64,000 bases of DNA, taken from NCBI GenBank assembly GCA_964478625.1, contig CAYZJH010000012.1, positions 10,396-74,395 of the forward strand, read 5' to 3'. Of this stretch, positions 44,730 to 53,607 are shown one piece after another (within the stretch, counting starts at the first letter, position 1; each line of letters starts with the position of its first letter). The stretch comes from SKZT01 sp964478625. GTDB lineage: Bacteria > Desulfobacterota > Desulfobacteria > Desulfobacterales > SKZT01. The translations under genes were made by a program, and so were the position numbers. Under the pieces are notes generated by a model. That model had not been told where the DNA came from. It worked only from the letters and a program-made list of their open reading frames with translations, and made no database searches.

Positions 44730-46847
44730 ATGAATTTTAATGAACGCTCAAACTGCGGAGATTTGAGCCTCGGCCTGACAGGCCGGAAAGTGATCCTTGC
44801 CGGTTGGGTGGATGCTTTGCGGGACCATGGTGAAGTCCTATTTATCCACCTGAGGGACCGAACCGGTATCGTCCAGGTGGTTTTTGATCCGGAAACAACC
44901 CCACCGGAAGTATGTCGATCTGCAGCTGCTTTGCGAAATGAATACTGTATCATGCTAAACGGGATGGTAATTCGCCGAAAGGAAGCCACCCAAAACCCGA
45001 ACATCGAAACAGGACAACTGGAGGTGGTGGCTGAATCGTTCCAGCTTTTAAGCCGGTCCGAGTCGCTTCCTTTTCCAATCAGTGAAAAATCCATGCTTGC
45101 AGGGGCAAGCTTCCAGGGCGGGGAGGCTGTCCACGAAGATCTGCGACTGCAATATCGTTTTCTGGATCTTCGCCGCCCTTCCATGCAAGAGCGTCTGGGT
45201 AAACGACATCAGATCATGCGGTGTATCCGAAACTTTCTGGATGAGCGCGGCTTTATCGAGATCGAAACGCCGATGTTAACTAGAAGTACTCCTGAAGGGG
45301 CTCGTGATTATCTGGTTCCCAGCCGTCATTATCCCAGTCGATTTTATGCACTTCCACAATCCCCCCAGCTTTTTAAACAACTGCTCATGGTAAGCGGTTT
45401 TGAACGGTATTATCAGATTGTCCGATGTTTCAGGGATGAAGATCTTCGGCCCAACCGTCAACCTGAGTTCACCCAGCTGGATCTGGAGGCATCCTTTATT
45501 GATGAAGAATTCATTTATTCGCTTTTCGAAGAGCTGGTGACGAGAATATTTTCCGTGGGCGGAATCAGCCTTGAGAAAAATTTTCCTCGCATGAGCTGGA
45601 AAGAGGCCATGGAATCCACCGGAACGGATCGGCCCGATCTTCGTTTCGGTATGACTTTTATTGATGTCACCGATCTTTTTTCAGATACCCGTTATTCTAT
45701 TTTCCGGCAAATTATTGAACGCGGAGGATGCATTAAAGGTATCAATGTAAAAGGCCAGTCAGAAAATCTCAGCAAAAATATCCTCCAGAATGAATATGCC
45801 AAAGAAATCGTTCCAGGGTTCGGTGCCCGGGGAATGACCTGGATGAGAGTTGCAGACAGTCATCTGGAATCCAACATTGTACAGTTTTTCAGTCCTGAGG
45901 AACAACGTGGGATTCTAAACCGTTTTCAAGCGGAAAATGGTGACGTGCTTCTCATGATTGCCGATTCGTCCTGGCATACGGTCTGTTCCGCTCTGGGTCA
46001 GCTCCGGCTCCATGTGGCAAACCGTCTCAACCTGATTCCTCAGGGTGTATATAAACCGGTGTGGATAACCGAATTTCCTCTTTTTGAAGCTACCGACGAA
46101 GGGTTAACATCCACCCACCATCCATTCACAATGCCTTTACGTACCGGCTTTGATCCCGACAACCCCGATGAACTGTTGAATCTACATTCCCGTTCCTACG
46201 ATCTCGTGATGAACGGAGAAGAGCTGGGAGGGGGAAGTATCCGAATCAATGATCAGAACCTTCAGGAAAAAATTTTCAAGGCGTTGGGGCTTTCCCGTGA
46301 GGATGTGGAAGAAAAGTTCGGTTTTTTTCTGAGAGGCCTTTCCTTTGGGACACCTCCTCATGGCGGTATCGCGTTGGGTATGGATCGGGTGATTTCCATT
46401 ATTTTAGGAGCGCCATCCATTCGTGAAGTCATTGCATTTCCCAAAAACCGGAGTGCGTTCTGTCCCCTGACAAACGCCCCAGCCGAAGTTTCCCGGCAAC
46501 AGCTTTCGGAGCTGGGCCTTATCGGCGGACAAACCTTTCAACCCATACCTGGAATGGAGATTCAGGCCGACCTTTTGGAAACCCTCTCCTGGGTATCCCG
46601 GATTGCAGTCAATCCGGATGAAAGAGAGACCATTGTGCAAGCCGTGGAAGATGCCGTTGAATTGGCCGGCTTTATCCTCAGCCGTGATGAGAGTCGGGAG
46701 CCGGTTTATTCTGTTGTTTCCTTGAAAAACATCACCAGAAAAGGCAAAGAACCCAGAATCAACCATTTGGCGGCAAAAAAAGAACTGTTTAAAAATGCGC
46801 CGGCCGTCAAAGGCGGTTATTTTAAAGTGGCAAGCATTTTAGAATAA
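44730..46847 (+). CDS. aspS: Aspartyl-tRNA synthetase fused to GatC
   Basis: The 705-residue protein is a bacterial AspRS (class II) for residues ~1-597: N-terminal OB fold (GWVDALRDHGEVLFIHLRDR), motif 2 (RCFRDEDLRPNRQPEFTQLD), an insertion (GAD) domain and motif 3 (GGIALGMDRV). AspRS normally ends near the SRQQLSELGL block. Here a further ~92 residues (~613-705) match GatC: LSWVSRIAVNPDERE, and the typical GatC ending LFKNAPAVKGGYFKVASILE. The fusion places the amidotransferase adaptor on the enzyme that makes Asp-tRNA-Asn. I start at ATG 44730 after GGAAAGGAAA; earlier GTG/ATG starts lack a good site. The GatA homologue follows after 11 bases. Confidence 0.92.
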   Translation: MNFNERSNCGDLSLGLTGRKVILAGWVDALRDHGEVLFIHLRDRTGIVQVVFDPETTPPEVCRSAAALRNEYCIMLNGMVIRRKEATQNPNIETGQLEVVAESFQLLSRSESLPFPISEKSMLAGASFQGGEAVHEDLRLQYRFLDLRRPSMQERLGKRHQIMRCIRNFLDERGFIEIETPMLTRSTPEGARDYLVPSRHYPSRFYALPQSPQLFKQLLMVSGFERYYQIVRCFRDEDLRPNRQPEFTQLDLEASFIDEEFIYSLFEELVTRIFSVGGISLEKNFPRMSWKEAMESTGTDRPDLRFGMTFIDVTDLFSDTRYSIFRQIIERGGCIKGINVKGQSENLSKNILQNEYAKEIVPGFGARGMTWMRVADSHLESNIVQFFSPEEQRGILNRFQAENGDVLLMIADSSWHTVCSALGQLRLHVANRLNLIPQGVYKPVWITEFPLFEATDEGLTSTHHPFTMPLRTGFDPDNPDELLNLHSRSYDLVMNGEELGGGSIRINDQNLQEKIFKALGLSREDVEEKFGFFLRGLSFGTPPHGGIALGMDRVISIILGAPSIREVIAFPKNRSAFCPLTNAPAEVSRQQLSELGLIGGQTFQPIPGMEIQADLLETLSWVSRIAVNPDERETIVQAVEDAVELAGFILSRDESREPVYSVVSLKNITRKGKEPRINHLAAKKELFKNAPAVKGGYFKVASILE

Positions 46848-46858
46848 GAGATTAACGG

Positions 46859-48067
46859 ATGAATTCAAAAGTTTTCTCATTTAGCACACCATCTTTAACC
46901 CTGGAAGAAAAGGACCGTTTGAGGGTGGCCATACAACCGAACATGTCTTGCGAAGGATGGCCTGCAACTGCCGGTTCCATGGCTCTTGAAAATTATGTTG
47001 CACTGGAAAATGCCACGGTCATCCGGTCATTAAAAAACGCAGGGTCAACAATTGTGGGCAGTTCACACATGTGTGAGCTAGGGCTGGGACTGGTGGGAGA
47101 TACCAGTAATCAGGCCATTACAGAAAATCTTGCCGATTTGGCGTTGGTCACCGATCATATGGGTGAAGCTCGTGTGGCTGCCGCTCAAAAGCGTCTTGCA
47201 GGGTTTAAGCCCAGTTATGGCATTGTTTCACGCCTTGGATTGATTGGACTGATCCCCTCCATGGAATGCTGGGGAATTTTGGCCCGCGATGTTGAGACCA
47301 TCAAATCTGCAATGGCAACCATTTGTGTCTCAGATGAACAGGACTTTTCCATGCTTTCTGAAAACCTTCCGAGCTTCGACAACGCAATGTCTTTAAACAC
47401 TCAATCCGGGGTAATCGGCATTGCAGAGGGATATGAAAAAAGTCTTTCAAAAGCTGAAAATGAAGCCTGGCAAAAGGTCTTGTCAGAATTGGAAAAAGCC
47501 GGATTTCAATTAAAAGCTGTTCAATATCCGGATCCAAGTCTTTTTTCCGCAGCACACCATGTAATCGGGGCTGTTGAAGCTTCTTCAAGTGCCGGTAAGT
47601 ATGATGGAGTTCGCTATGGCCACAGGACCGACCGTGCTGAAAACTGGAACGACATGTACCTGAACTCCCGTGGAGAATCCTTTGGAACCTTCATAAAAGC
47701 TTACCTGTTTCAGGGGGCTTATTTTCAGTTTGAAAATTATGCCGCATTTGAAAATGCATGTCGTCTCAGGGGCCGATTACTGCATGAAGCCGGAGAAATA
47801 TTCCAACAGGTCGATTGGGTCGCTTCACTCACAATTCGTGAAAACCATGACGCTTCTAAAGTTTCAGGTATTTCAGATTTGTATGAAGCCTTCTCATTTA
47901 CCGTTCCGGCAAGCATTACCGGTTTTCCGGCACTTCAAATCCCCGGTATTGCCATTTCCGGAAACACAGATTTTGGTGTTCAGATCACCGGTCGGTTTTT
48001 GAGTGATCCCCAGCTTCTGGCTTTGGGAGAGTATCTGATGCAAAAGGAAGGAGGGCCGGAAAAATGA
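46859..48067 (+). CDS. GatA homologue lacking the amidase catalytic triad
   Basis: The 402-residue protein is shorter than GatA (~485). Homology is clear in ATVIRSLKNAGSTIVGSS, FKPSYGIVSRLGLIG, YDGVRYGHRTD and the C-terminal TGFPALQIPG and GVQITGRFL. The catalytic features are gone. The triad Lys (in the usual IKDN) is Gln in VAIQPNMS, the GGSSGGS segment is deleted, and the usual SDTGGSIRQP reads TDHMGEARVA. It therefore should not hydrolyse glutamine. It might hold GatB and the AspRS-GatC fusion together, or pass ammonia. It lies between the aspS-gatC fusion (11 bases) and gatB (ATGA overlap), and its frame is intact over its full length, so it seems kept by selection rather than decaying. 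Confidence 0.88.
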   Translation: MNSKVFSFSTPSLTLEEKDRLRVAIQPNMSCEGWPATAGSMALENYVALENATVIRSLKNAGSTIVGSSHMCELGLGLVGDTSNQAITENLADLALVTDHMGEARVAAAQKRLAGFKPSYGIVSRLGLIGLIPSMECWGILARDVETIKSAMATICVSDEQDFSMLSENLPSFDNAMSLNTQSGVIGIAEGYEKSLSKAENEAWQKVLSELEKAGFQLKAVQYPDPSLFSAAHHVIGAVEASSSAGKYDGVRYGHRTDRAENWNDMYLNSRGESFGTFIKAYLFQGAYFQFENYAAFENACRLRGRLLHEAGEIFQQVDWVASLTIRENHDASKVSGISDLYEAFSFTVPASITGFPALQIPGIAISGNTDFGVQITGRFLSDPQLLALGEYLMQKEGGPEK

Positions 48068-49491
48068 GATACGAAGCCATTATCGGTCTTGAGATTCATG
48101 TGGAATTAAATACACCCACCAAGCTTTTTTGCAACTGCCCCAACAGGCCGGGAGATGCTCCCAATATCAATATATGCCCTGTCTGCCTTTGGCTTCCGGG
48201 AGCATTACCCCGGCTAAGCGGGGAAGTTTTGGAAAAAGCTGTTACAGCATGTCTTGGGCTCAACTGTACCATTCAGCCTGAAAGTGCATTTGACCAGAAA
48301 GTATATTATTACCCCGATCTTCCAAAAGGCTACCAGCTATCCCAACATCACAAACCTCTGGCCAGAAACGGATATCTTGATATTTTAACAAACGGCGGCA
48401 AATCCCGTCGACTCGGTATCCACCATATCCACCTGGAAGAAGATGTGGCCAAGCTGCTTCATGAAACCGAAGGTAGAACTCCTGTCAGCCTGGTGGATTT
48501 TAACCGGGCGGGCGCTCCTTTGATTGAGATCGTCACGGAACCGGATATGAGAACTCCTGAAGAAGCCATGGAATTTCTGAAAGTATTGCGCACCCAGATA
48601 CGCTATACGGGTGCTTCCGAATGCAGTCTGGAAAAGGGGAGTATGAGGGTGGATGCCAATATTTCCATCCGTCCGGAAGGCACCTGCGCATTGAATACCA
48701 AGGTGGAAGTCAAAAATATGAACTCCATCCAGCATGTTGGAGATGCTGTTGCCTATGAAATCAAACGGCAGACCGAATGCATAAAAAAGAATGAACCTGT
48801 TGTATTGCACACCCGTTTATGGGATCATGAAAAGCGGATGACCTCACCCATGCGTGCCAAGTTTTCAGGTCCCTGCGTACCGGATCCTTCAGTGCCGCGA
48901 ATTGTCATGGATGATGATTGGCTTGCCGGGCAAAAAGCCCGACTCCCTGAAATGCCGGCAGTCAAAGTGGAACGATTTATATCGACTTATGGCCTTACCC
49001 GTGACGAAGCCCTGGTCATGAGTCAGGAACGTGAATTATCCGAGTTTTTTGAAAAGTCGGTACAAACCTATCATCAACCCCGTAAAGCAGCTACCTGGAT
49101 CACCTCACACCTGGTGCCAGCCCTGAAAGATCAGGAATCATCCATCCGTGAGGCCCCATTGACCCCGGAACGCTTCCATGCATTGCTTTGCATGCAGGAC
49201 CGCGATGAAATCAATGCCAATGCTGCAAAAGAAGTGTTGCTTCAAATGCTGTCGGAAAATAAAACTCCTGAAGAAATTGTTGAAGAGCGCGGATTTCGTC
49301 AGGTATGCGATACAGATGAGTTGGAATCGATTGCAGAGCTTATCCTGGCAGAAAATCCCTCAGGAATTCAGGACTATCGGTCCGGCAACATGAAGGTTCT
49401 GGGATTTTTTATCGGGCAGGCCATGAAAGCCACTCAGGGAAAGGCTAATCCCAAAATATTAAAGGAACTTTTCATCCAAAAACTGTCCTGA
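48064..49491 (+). CDS. gatB: Aspartyl/glutamyl-tRNA amidotransferase subunit B, variant
   Basis: At 475 residues this is the normal GatB length. The core is well kept: IIGLEIHVELNT, the zinc-type CNC...CPVC pattern, YYYPDLPKGYQLSQ, HLEEDVAKL, FNRAGAPLIEIVTEPD and DANISIRP. The tail domain for tRNA binding is present. The region that usually reads MRSKE...DYRYFPEPDL is shortened to MRAKFSGPCVPDPSVPRI, losing the DYRYF segment. GatB phosphorylates the tRNA-bound Asp or Glu and attaches ammonia. With GlnRS in the same window, the substrate is probably Asp-tRNA-Asn. Start overlaps the GatA-like stop as ATGA. Confidence 0.93.
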   Translation: MRYEAIIGLEIHVELNTPTKLFCNCPNRPGDAPNINICPVCLWLPGALPRLSGEVLEKAVTACLGLNCTIQPESAFDQKVYYYPDLPKGYQLSQHHKPLARNGYLDILTNGGKSRRLGIHHIHLEEDVAKLLHETEGRTPVSLVDFNRAGAPLIEIVTEPDMRTPEEAMEFLKVLRTQIRYTGASECSLEKGSMRVDANISIRPEGTCALNTKVEVKNMNSIQHVGDAVAYEIKRQTECIKKNEPVVLHTRLWDHEKRMTSPMRAKFSGPCVPDPSVPRIVMDDDWLAGQKARLPEMPAVKVERFISTYGLTRDEALVMSQERELSEFFEKSVQTYHQPRKAATWITSHLVPALKDQESSIREAPLTPERFHALLCMQDRDEINANAAKEVLLQMLSENKTPEEIVEERGFRQVCDTDELESIAELILAENPSGIQDYRSGNMKVLGFFIGQAMKATQGKANPKILKELFIQKLS

Positions 49492-49577
49492 TACCATGGA
49501 GTTCAAAATCCGGGTTCCCGGAAGTATGATGTCATCTCATCTGAGATAAAGGGTTTGAATAACGGTTTTGCACGTTC

Positions 49578-50999
49578 ATGATAAATAATGATTTCCTCGA
49601 ACATATCTGTAATCTGCTGGATTTACCACAAGGACAATTTCCCCGACTCTACCTGGTTGGCGGGGCTATCCGAGATCAGTTATTGGGCAAGAAAACCAAA
49701 GATATCGATATTGTTTGCAGAAATGCTAAAATTTTTTCTGAATTCATTGCCCGGGAAAAAAAGGCTACCGTGGTGGCTTTTGAAAAAAAAGCTCATGAGC
49801 CTTGTTATAGAATTATTCAGTGGAAAAACAAAGGGTTTGTTGTGGATATTTCCGAAATGCGGGGAAACAGTATCAACCAAGACTTAGCCTTGCGGGATTT
49901 TACCATCAATGCCATGGCCGTGGAAATCACCATAGGTGGTGTATTGCCGGTACTGATCGATCCCTTGGGCGGCCGAAATGATTTAAAAAACAATCTGATC
50001 CGGTTATGTTCAGATCACGCCATTAAAGATGATCCCTTAAGAATCCTCAGGGCGATCCGTTTTTGTTCGGAACTAGGATTTACCCTGGAAAAGGATACGG
50101 AGATTTCTATTGGCCGGCAGGCTTCATTTCTGAGAGAATCAGCGCCTGAACGGGTAATGTCGGAATTGATTCAAATTTTTGGTGCCCGAAACTGTATTTC
50201 TCTTATTCAAAAAATGGATCAACTGGGTCTTTTGGAAGTTGTTTTTCCGGAAATTCAACCCATGAAATCCTGCACCCAAAACACCTATCATCATCAGGAT
50301 GTTTGGAAACACAGCCTGAGTGTGTTGGAACACTTAGAAATTATTTTAAATCACCCTGAAAAATTTTTTGAAGATTCAACCCACCTGGTGCTGGAATATC
50401 TCGGAAAAAATGACCGGATACCCTTATTGAAAATGGCCGCACTTTTCCACGATATCGGAAAACCAGATACCCGCGCGGTGAGCCATGAATCCGGCAAAAT
50501 CACCTTTTACGGTCATGATGCCCGGGGAAAGGAAATCATTTCCGATCTGGCGACAAGGCTGAAAATGTCTCAAAAAAAACGGGCCCTTCTGGAAATGATC
50601 GCCGCAGAACATCTTCGAGTGGTAAGCCTTTCTAAATCCGGGGTCAAAAAAAATACCATTATTGGTTTTTTCAGAAAGCTTGGCGATGACGCCCTTTTGC
50701 CAATTCTGCTGAGCATGGCGGATATGAACAGCAAAATGGGGCCACAGGTGAAAGAATCGAACCAAAAGGCATATCTGAATTGGTGTCGAAAAATTATAAG
50801 TGAATATTTCAGTTCCATCAAAAATCAATTGGCCCGAAAGAACCTGATAAACGGAAAAGATCTTATCAAAATGGGCGTGGCACCGGGCCCTGAGATGGGA
50901 AAAATTCTGAAGAAAATCAGAGAGGCCCAGGATTCCGGCGATCTTCGGGACAGAAAGCAGGCGTTGGATTATGCCATGAAAATCAAAGCGATGTTATGA
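49578..50999 (+). CDS. CCA tRNA nucleotidyltransferase / poly(A) polymerase family with HD domain
   Basis: The 473-residue class II nucleotidyltransferase has LVGGAIRDQLLGKKTKDIDIV (residues ~27-47), with the Gly loop and metal-binding DxD, RDFTINAMA and the DPLRILRAIRF block for nucleotide selection. A C-terminal HD domain (HQDVWKHSL, FHDIGKPDT near 291) adds a likely phosphohydrolase. It should add or repair the 3' CCA of tRNAs. It follows gatB by 86 bases and may share its operon, which makes a run of tRNA-related genes from 44730 to 50999. Its stop overlaps the convergent EVE gene by 17 bases. Confidence 0.9.
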   Translation: MINNDFLEHICNLLDLPQGQFPRLYLVGGAIRDQLLGKKTKDIDIVCRNAKIFSEFIAREKKATVVAFEKKAHEPCYRIIQWKNKGFVVDISEMRGNSINQDLALRDFTINAMAVEITIGGVLPVLIDPLGGRNDLKNNLIRLCSDHAIKDDPLRILRAIRFCSELGFTLEKDTEISIGRQASFLRESAPERVMSELIQIFGARNCISLIQKMDQLGLLEVVFPEIQPMKSCTQNTYHHQDVWKHSLSVLEHLEIILNHPEKFFEDSTHLVLEYLGKNDRIPLLKMAALFHDIGKPDTRAVSHESGKITFYGHDARGKEIISDLATRLKMSQKKRALLEMIAAEHLRVVSLSKSGVKKNTIIGFFRKLGDDALLPILLSMADMNSKMGPQVKESNQKAYLNWCRKIISEYFSSIKNQLARKNLINGKDLIKMGVAPGPEMGKILKKIREAQDSGDLRDRKQALDYAMKIKAML

Positions 51000-51444
51000 T
51001 GTCAAACTCTCTTTTTGTCACGGGCTGGACTGAAAGACGCATTCCCTTTTTTAAAAGCATCATATTCTCAAGCCCGCTGATTTTTCGAAGTTCTTTTAAA
51101 CCGACAGGTCTTGATAATTTTTTTTCAAGCTGAATATCCACCCTGTACCAGATCGGATCATCCGGAGTGCTTTTGGGATCAAAATACCGGCTTTTGTTGT
51201 TCCAAGCCGTATCATCAGGGTAACCTTCTTTAACCACGCGGGCGATTCCCACCACCGAAGGAGTTTTGCCGCTGTGATAAAAAAGAACAAGATCTCCTAT
51301 TTTCATTTGGTCCCGCATATAATTTCGTGCCTGGTAGTTTCTTACCCCATCCCATCCGGTGGTCTGGTCACGACTTTTTTCCAGATCATCGATAGAGAAT
51401 ACATTGGGTTCGGATTTCATCAGCCAGTAATTTTTCGGAGTCAT
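50983..51444 (-). CDS. EVE domain protein
   Basis: The 153-residue single-domain protein matches EVE (PUA-related, thymocyte-nuclear-protein-1 type). Family blocks are YWLMKSEPNVFSIDDL, GWDGVRNYQARNYMR, GDLVLFYHS and VGIARVVKEGYPD. EVE domains bind modified bases in DNA or RNA; near tRNA genes a modified-RNA ligand is plausible. The conserved aromatic pocket residues (Trp, Tyr) are visible. It converges with cca (17-base overlap at the 3' ends). No methyltransferase or endonuclease is adjacent. Confidence 0.9.
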   Translation of the reverse strand: MTPKNYWLMKSEPNVFSIDDLEKSRDQTTGWDGVRNYQARNYMRDQMKIGDLVLFYHSGKTPSVVGIARVVKEGYPDDTAWNNKSRYFDPKSTPDDPIWYRVDIQLEKKLSRPVGLKELRKISGLENMMLLKKGMRLSVQPVTKREFDIITSL

Positions 51445-51478
51445 CGCGGCCCGTCGTGATCATGAGGTTAATGTTGGA

Positions 51479-52429
51479 TCAAACATGGTTTCGAAGTTTC
51501 AAGTTCACAGGATGCGGATTTAGATATGTCTGTTTTAGGAGATAAGGCTCCTGGTATTTTCTCACAAAATGATTAAAAAGCGTGACAGGAACAATCAAAG
51601 GGACATTGCCTTTCCGATATTGCCCGATAATTTCTAACATTTCCTGTTTCTCATCAGCCGAGAGCTGTTTTTTGAAATATCCCAGGATGTGCAACAGCAC
51701 GTTGATATTTTTTTTTAATGTGGTTTTCAGCTTAAGAGCCTCCAGCAAAAAAGTTTCATAGCGGGTAAAAAGATCGTCCAAGGAATATTGTTTTCCGTCG
51801 GCCACAAGCTTTCCCATGTTTTTGTAATGATTCGGGCTGTGCGAGAGCAAAAGAAGTTTTTGCCGGGTATGAAAATCTACCAGATGGCCCAAAGTTCGGT
51901 TATTTTCTTTAATTTCTCTCCATTTTTTCAGTGTGAAAATGGATTCGATAAAATTTTCCCGTAATTTGGGATCATGAAGCCTCCCTTCTTCCTCAACAGG
52001 AATAAGCGGGAAATGTTCCATGAAAGCACGTGCAAAAATACCCACCCCGTTTTGTGCCGGCATACCCTTTTCCGAATAGACTTTAACCCGTTCCATGCCG
52101 CTGCTGGGGGATTTACTTTTGAATATAAATCCGCACAGGTTCTCATTTTCAAGTTCTCTGACCCGTTGCCTTGCCCAGCTAAGCATACGGTCGGTGTGGT
52201 CAATGTTGGTTTTTGTGGTCATGAGACGCGGTTTTTCAGGATCGCCGACCAAGCGCAAAGATTCTCTCGGAACCGGAAAACCGCTTTCCACCTCCGGGCA
52301 TACCGGACAAAACTCCACATATTGGCCGAGCGTATCCGTGATAAAGCGGTCATGCTTATGGCCCCCGTCAAAACGTACCTTATGCCCCAAAAGGCAGGCA
52401 CTGACACCGATTTTGATTTTATCGCCCAT
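51479..52429 (-). CDS. DUF523-DUF1722 protein (TudS/YbgA-like)
   Basis: The 316-residue protein joins an N-terminal DUF523 domain (IGVSACLLGHKVRFDGGHKHD, FCPVCPEVESG, KSKSPSSGMERVKVY) to a C-terminal DUF1722 domain (LLLLSHSPNHYKNMGKLV...). DUF523 members such as TudS bind a 4Fe-4S cluster and desulfurise thiouracil. Two of the expected cysteine sites are here (SACLLG, CPE), but the third, usually SPSCG, is SPSSG, so the cluster may differ. DUF1722 has been linked to DNA or photolyase-related functions, without a firm role. AGGAGAAAAGGG precedes ATG 52429. Confidence 0.85.
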   Translation of the reverse strand: MGDKIKIGVSACLLGHKVRFDGGHKHDRFITDTLGQYVEFCPVCPEVESGFPVPRESLRLVGDPEKPRLMTTKTNIDHTDRMLSWARQRVRELENENLCGFIFKSKSPSSGMERVKVYSEKGMPAQNGVGIFARAFMEHFPLIPVEEEGRLHDPKLRENFIESIFTLKKWREIKENNRTLGHLVDFHTRQKLLLLSHSPNHYKNMGKLVADGKQYSLDDLFTRYETFLLEALKLKTTLKKNINVLLHILGYFKKQLSADEKQEMLEIIGQYRKGNVPLIVPVTLFNHFVRKYQEPYLLKQTYLNPHPVNLKLRNHV

Positions 52430-52562
52430 GCCCTTTTCTCCTGGATAACAGGGTGAATTTAACTTGTAGTTCCCAAAAAAGGCAGGTTTTTAGAAAAAAT
52501 CCTGCCTTCTTTTCGCGATCCCGAAGCAAAACCGCTGAAACGCAACCGATAAACTAAAAATT

Positions 52563-53450
52563 TTATACGGAAGATCCGTTAAATGCAGAGGCTTTATAAA
52601 TTGGAAACAAGCTCTCAAATATCGCCGAAATATCATCGGCAATACCAATGCCCTTTTCAATCACATCTTTTTTTTCAAAAGTTTTGGCGATCTGTAAATC
52701 TATGCGACGTAATCCCTCGGACATTTTATTTAAAAAATCAGAAAGTGAATCCAGAGTTTTTTCCTGTCCCTTTTTATTCATTCTCCATTCGCCGTTTATG
52801 GATTGAATTTTCCAGGCAATATCTCCATCTTTGTTTAACTGATAGATAACCAGATTTCGGTCGAAGGCAAGGTCTTTGAGATGTTGTTCGTTTTCATTAT
52901 CCGCAAGCCATGACAAAAAAATATCCCAATCTCCGAGGTTTTTTTCTGCTTTTTTGGAGCGTTCAATGCAGTAACCGCAATATAAGTGATCTTCATTCAA
53001 ACGAACAAAAAATTTGCCCTGATAATTAAAAATATCGGAGTTTCGATGCCGAACATCTGCCCATTGAATCATGGGTTTTCGAGCAATGGACCAGGACTTG
53101 ATATCCAAGCGATCAGATTCCGAAAATACTTTGACCGCTCCTCCAAGACATGATCGACGGCGCCAAATTGTTCCGGATACTTTCTTTGAAAAATCACTTT
53201 CTTTCAATCCTTCGAATTTAACACGCCCGCCCCCGGATGCTTTTCTGGCCTTTTTGGCTTTCTTTTCAACAAGCTGCTGCTGTTCAAACTCCATTCTCTC
53301 GATGATCCGCCGCTGAAAATCAATATCTGTTTCAGCCTCTTCTCCGGTTTCCCAACGGATTTGCATGGTATCATCATTGATGGAAAGTACTTCATAGGTT
53401 CCTTTCATGTTTTCATATTTGCCGCCGACTTCAAATTCAATTTGGTTCAT
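52563..53450 (-). CDS. Hypothetical protein, ~295 residues, with basic linker and Cys pair
   Basis: The N-terminal ~55 residues look like a small beta domain (FEVGGKYENMKGTYEVLSI) that begins like an SH3/Tudor-type barrel (impression only). A basic Lys/Ala-rich linker follows (VEKKAKKARKASGGGRVKFEG). The main domain has a CGYC pair (HLYCGYCIERS) and an amphipathic C-terminal helix. I cannot name the family. GAAGGAG lies 6 bases before ATG 53450, preferred over a GTG at 53465. No close partner; DUF523 gene lies downstream on the same strand after 133 bases. Confidence 0.65.
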   Translation of the reverse strand: MNQIEFEVGGKYENMKGTYEVLSINDDTMQIRWETGEEAETDIDFQRRIIERMEFEQQQLVEKKAKKARKASGGGRVKFEGLKESDFSKKVSGTIWRRRSCLGGAVKVFSESDRLDIKSWSIARKPMIQWADVRHRNSDIFNYQGKFFVRLNEDHLYCGYCIERSKKAEKNLGDWDIFLSWLADNENEQHLKDLAFDRNLVIYQLNKDGDIAWKIQSINGEWRMNKKGQEKTLDSLSDFLNKMSEGLRRIDLQIAKTFEKKDVIEKGIGIADDISAIFESLFPIYKASAFNGSSV

Positions 53451-53569
53451 TTTTAACTCCTTCACCCTTACAATAACACTAACGTTGGTTCGACCGGAAT
53501 ATCCAAAAATACCCGCAGGGCGAAATAATGATCGGAATATTTTTAATAAATCAGGCCGAACTTTAAAAA

Positions 53570-53607
53570 CAAAAAAGGCACCTTGCTACTATTTTTGCAA
53601 GATGCCA
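53570..53607 (-). terminator. Rho-independent terminator on the minus strand
   Basis: Read on the minus strand, GGCA-CTTGC pairs with GCAAG-TGCC (one bulge) and is followed by TTTTTTGTTTTT. It would end a transcript coming from the dienelactone hydrolase side. A ~470-base stretch of uncertain content lies between the two. Confidence 0.7.
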
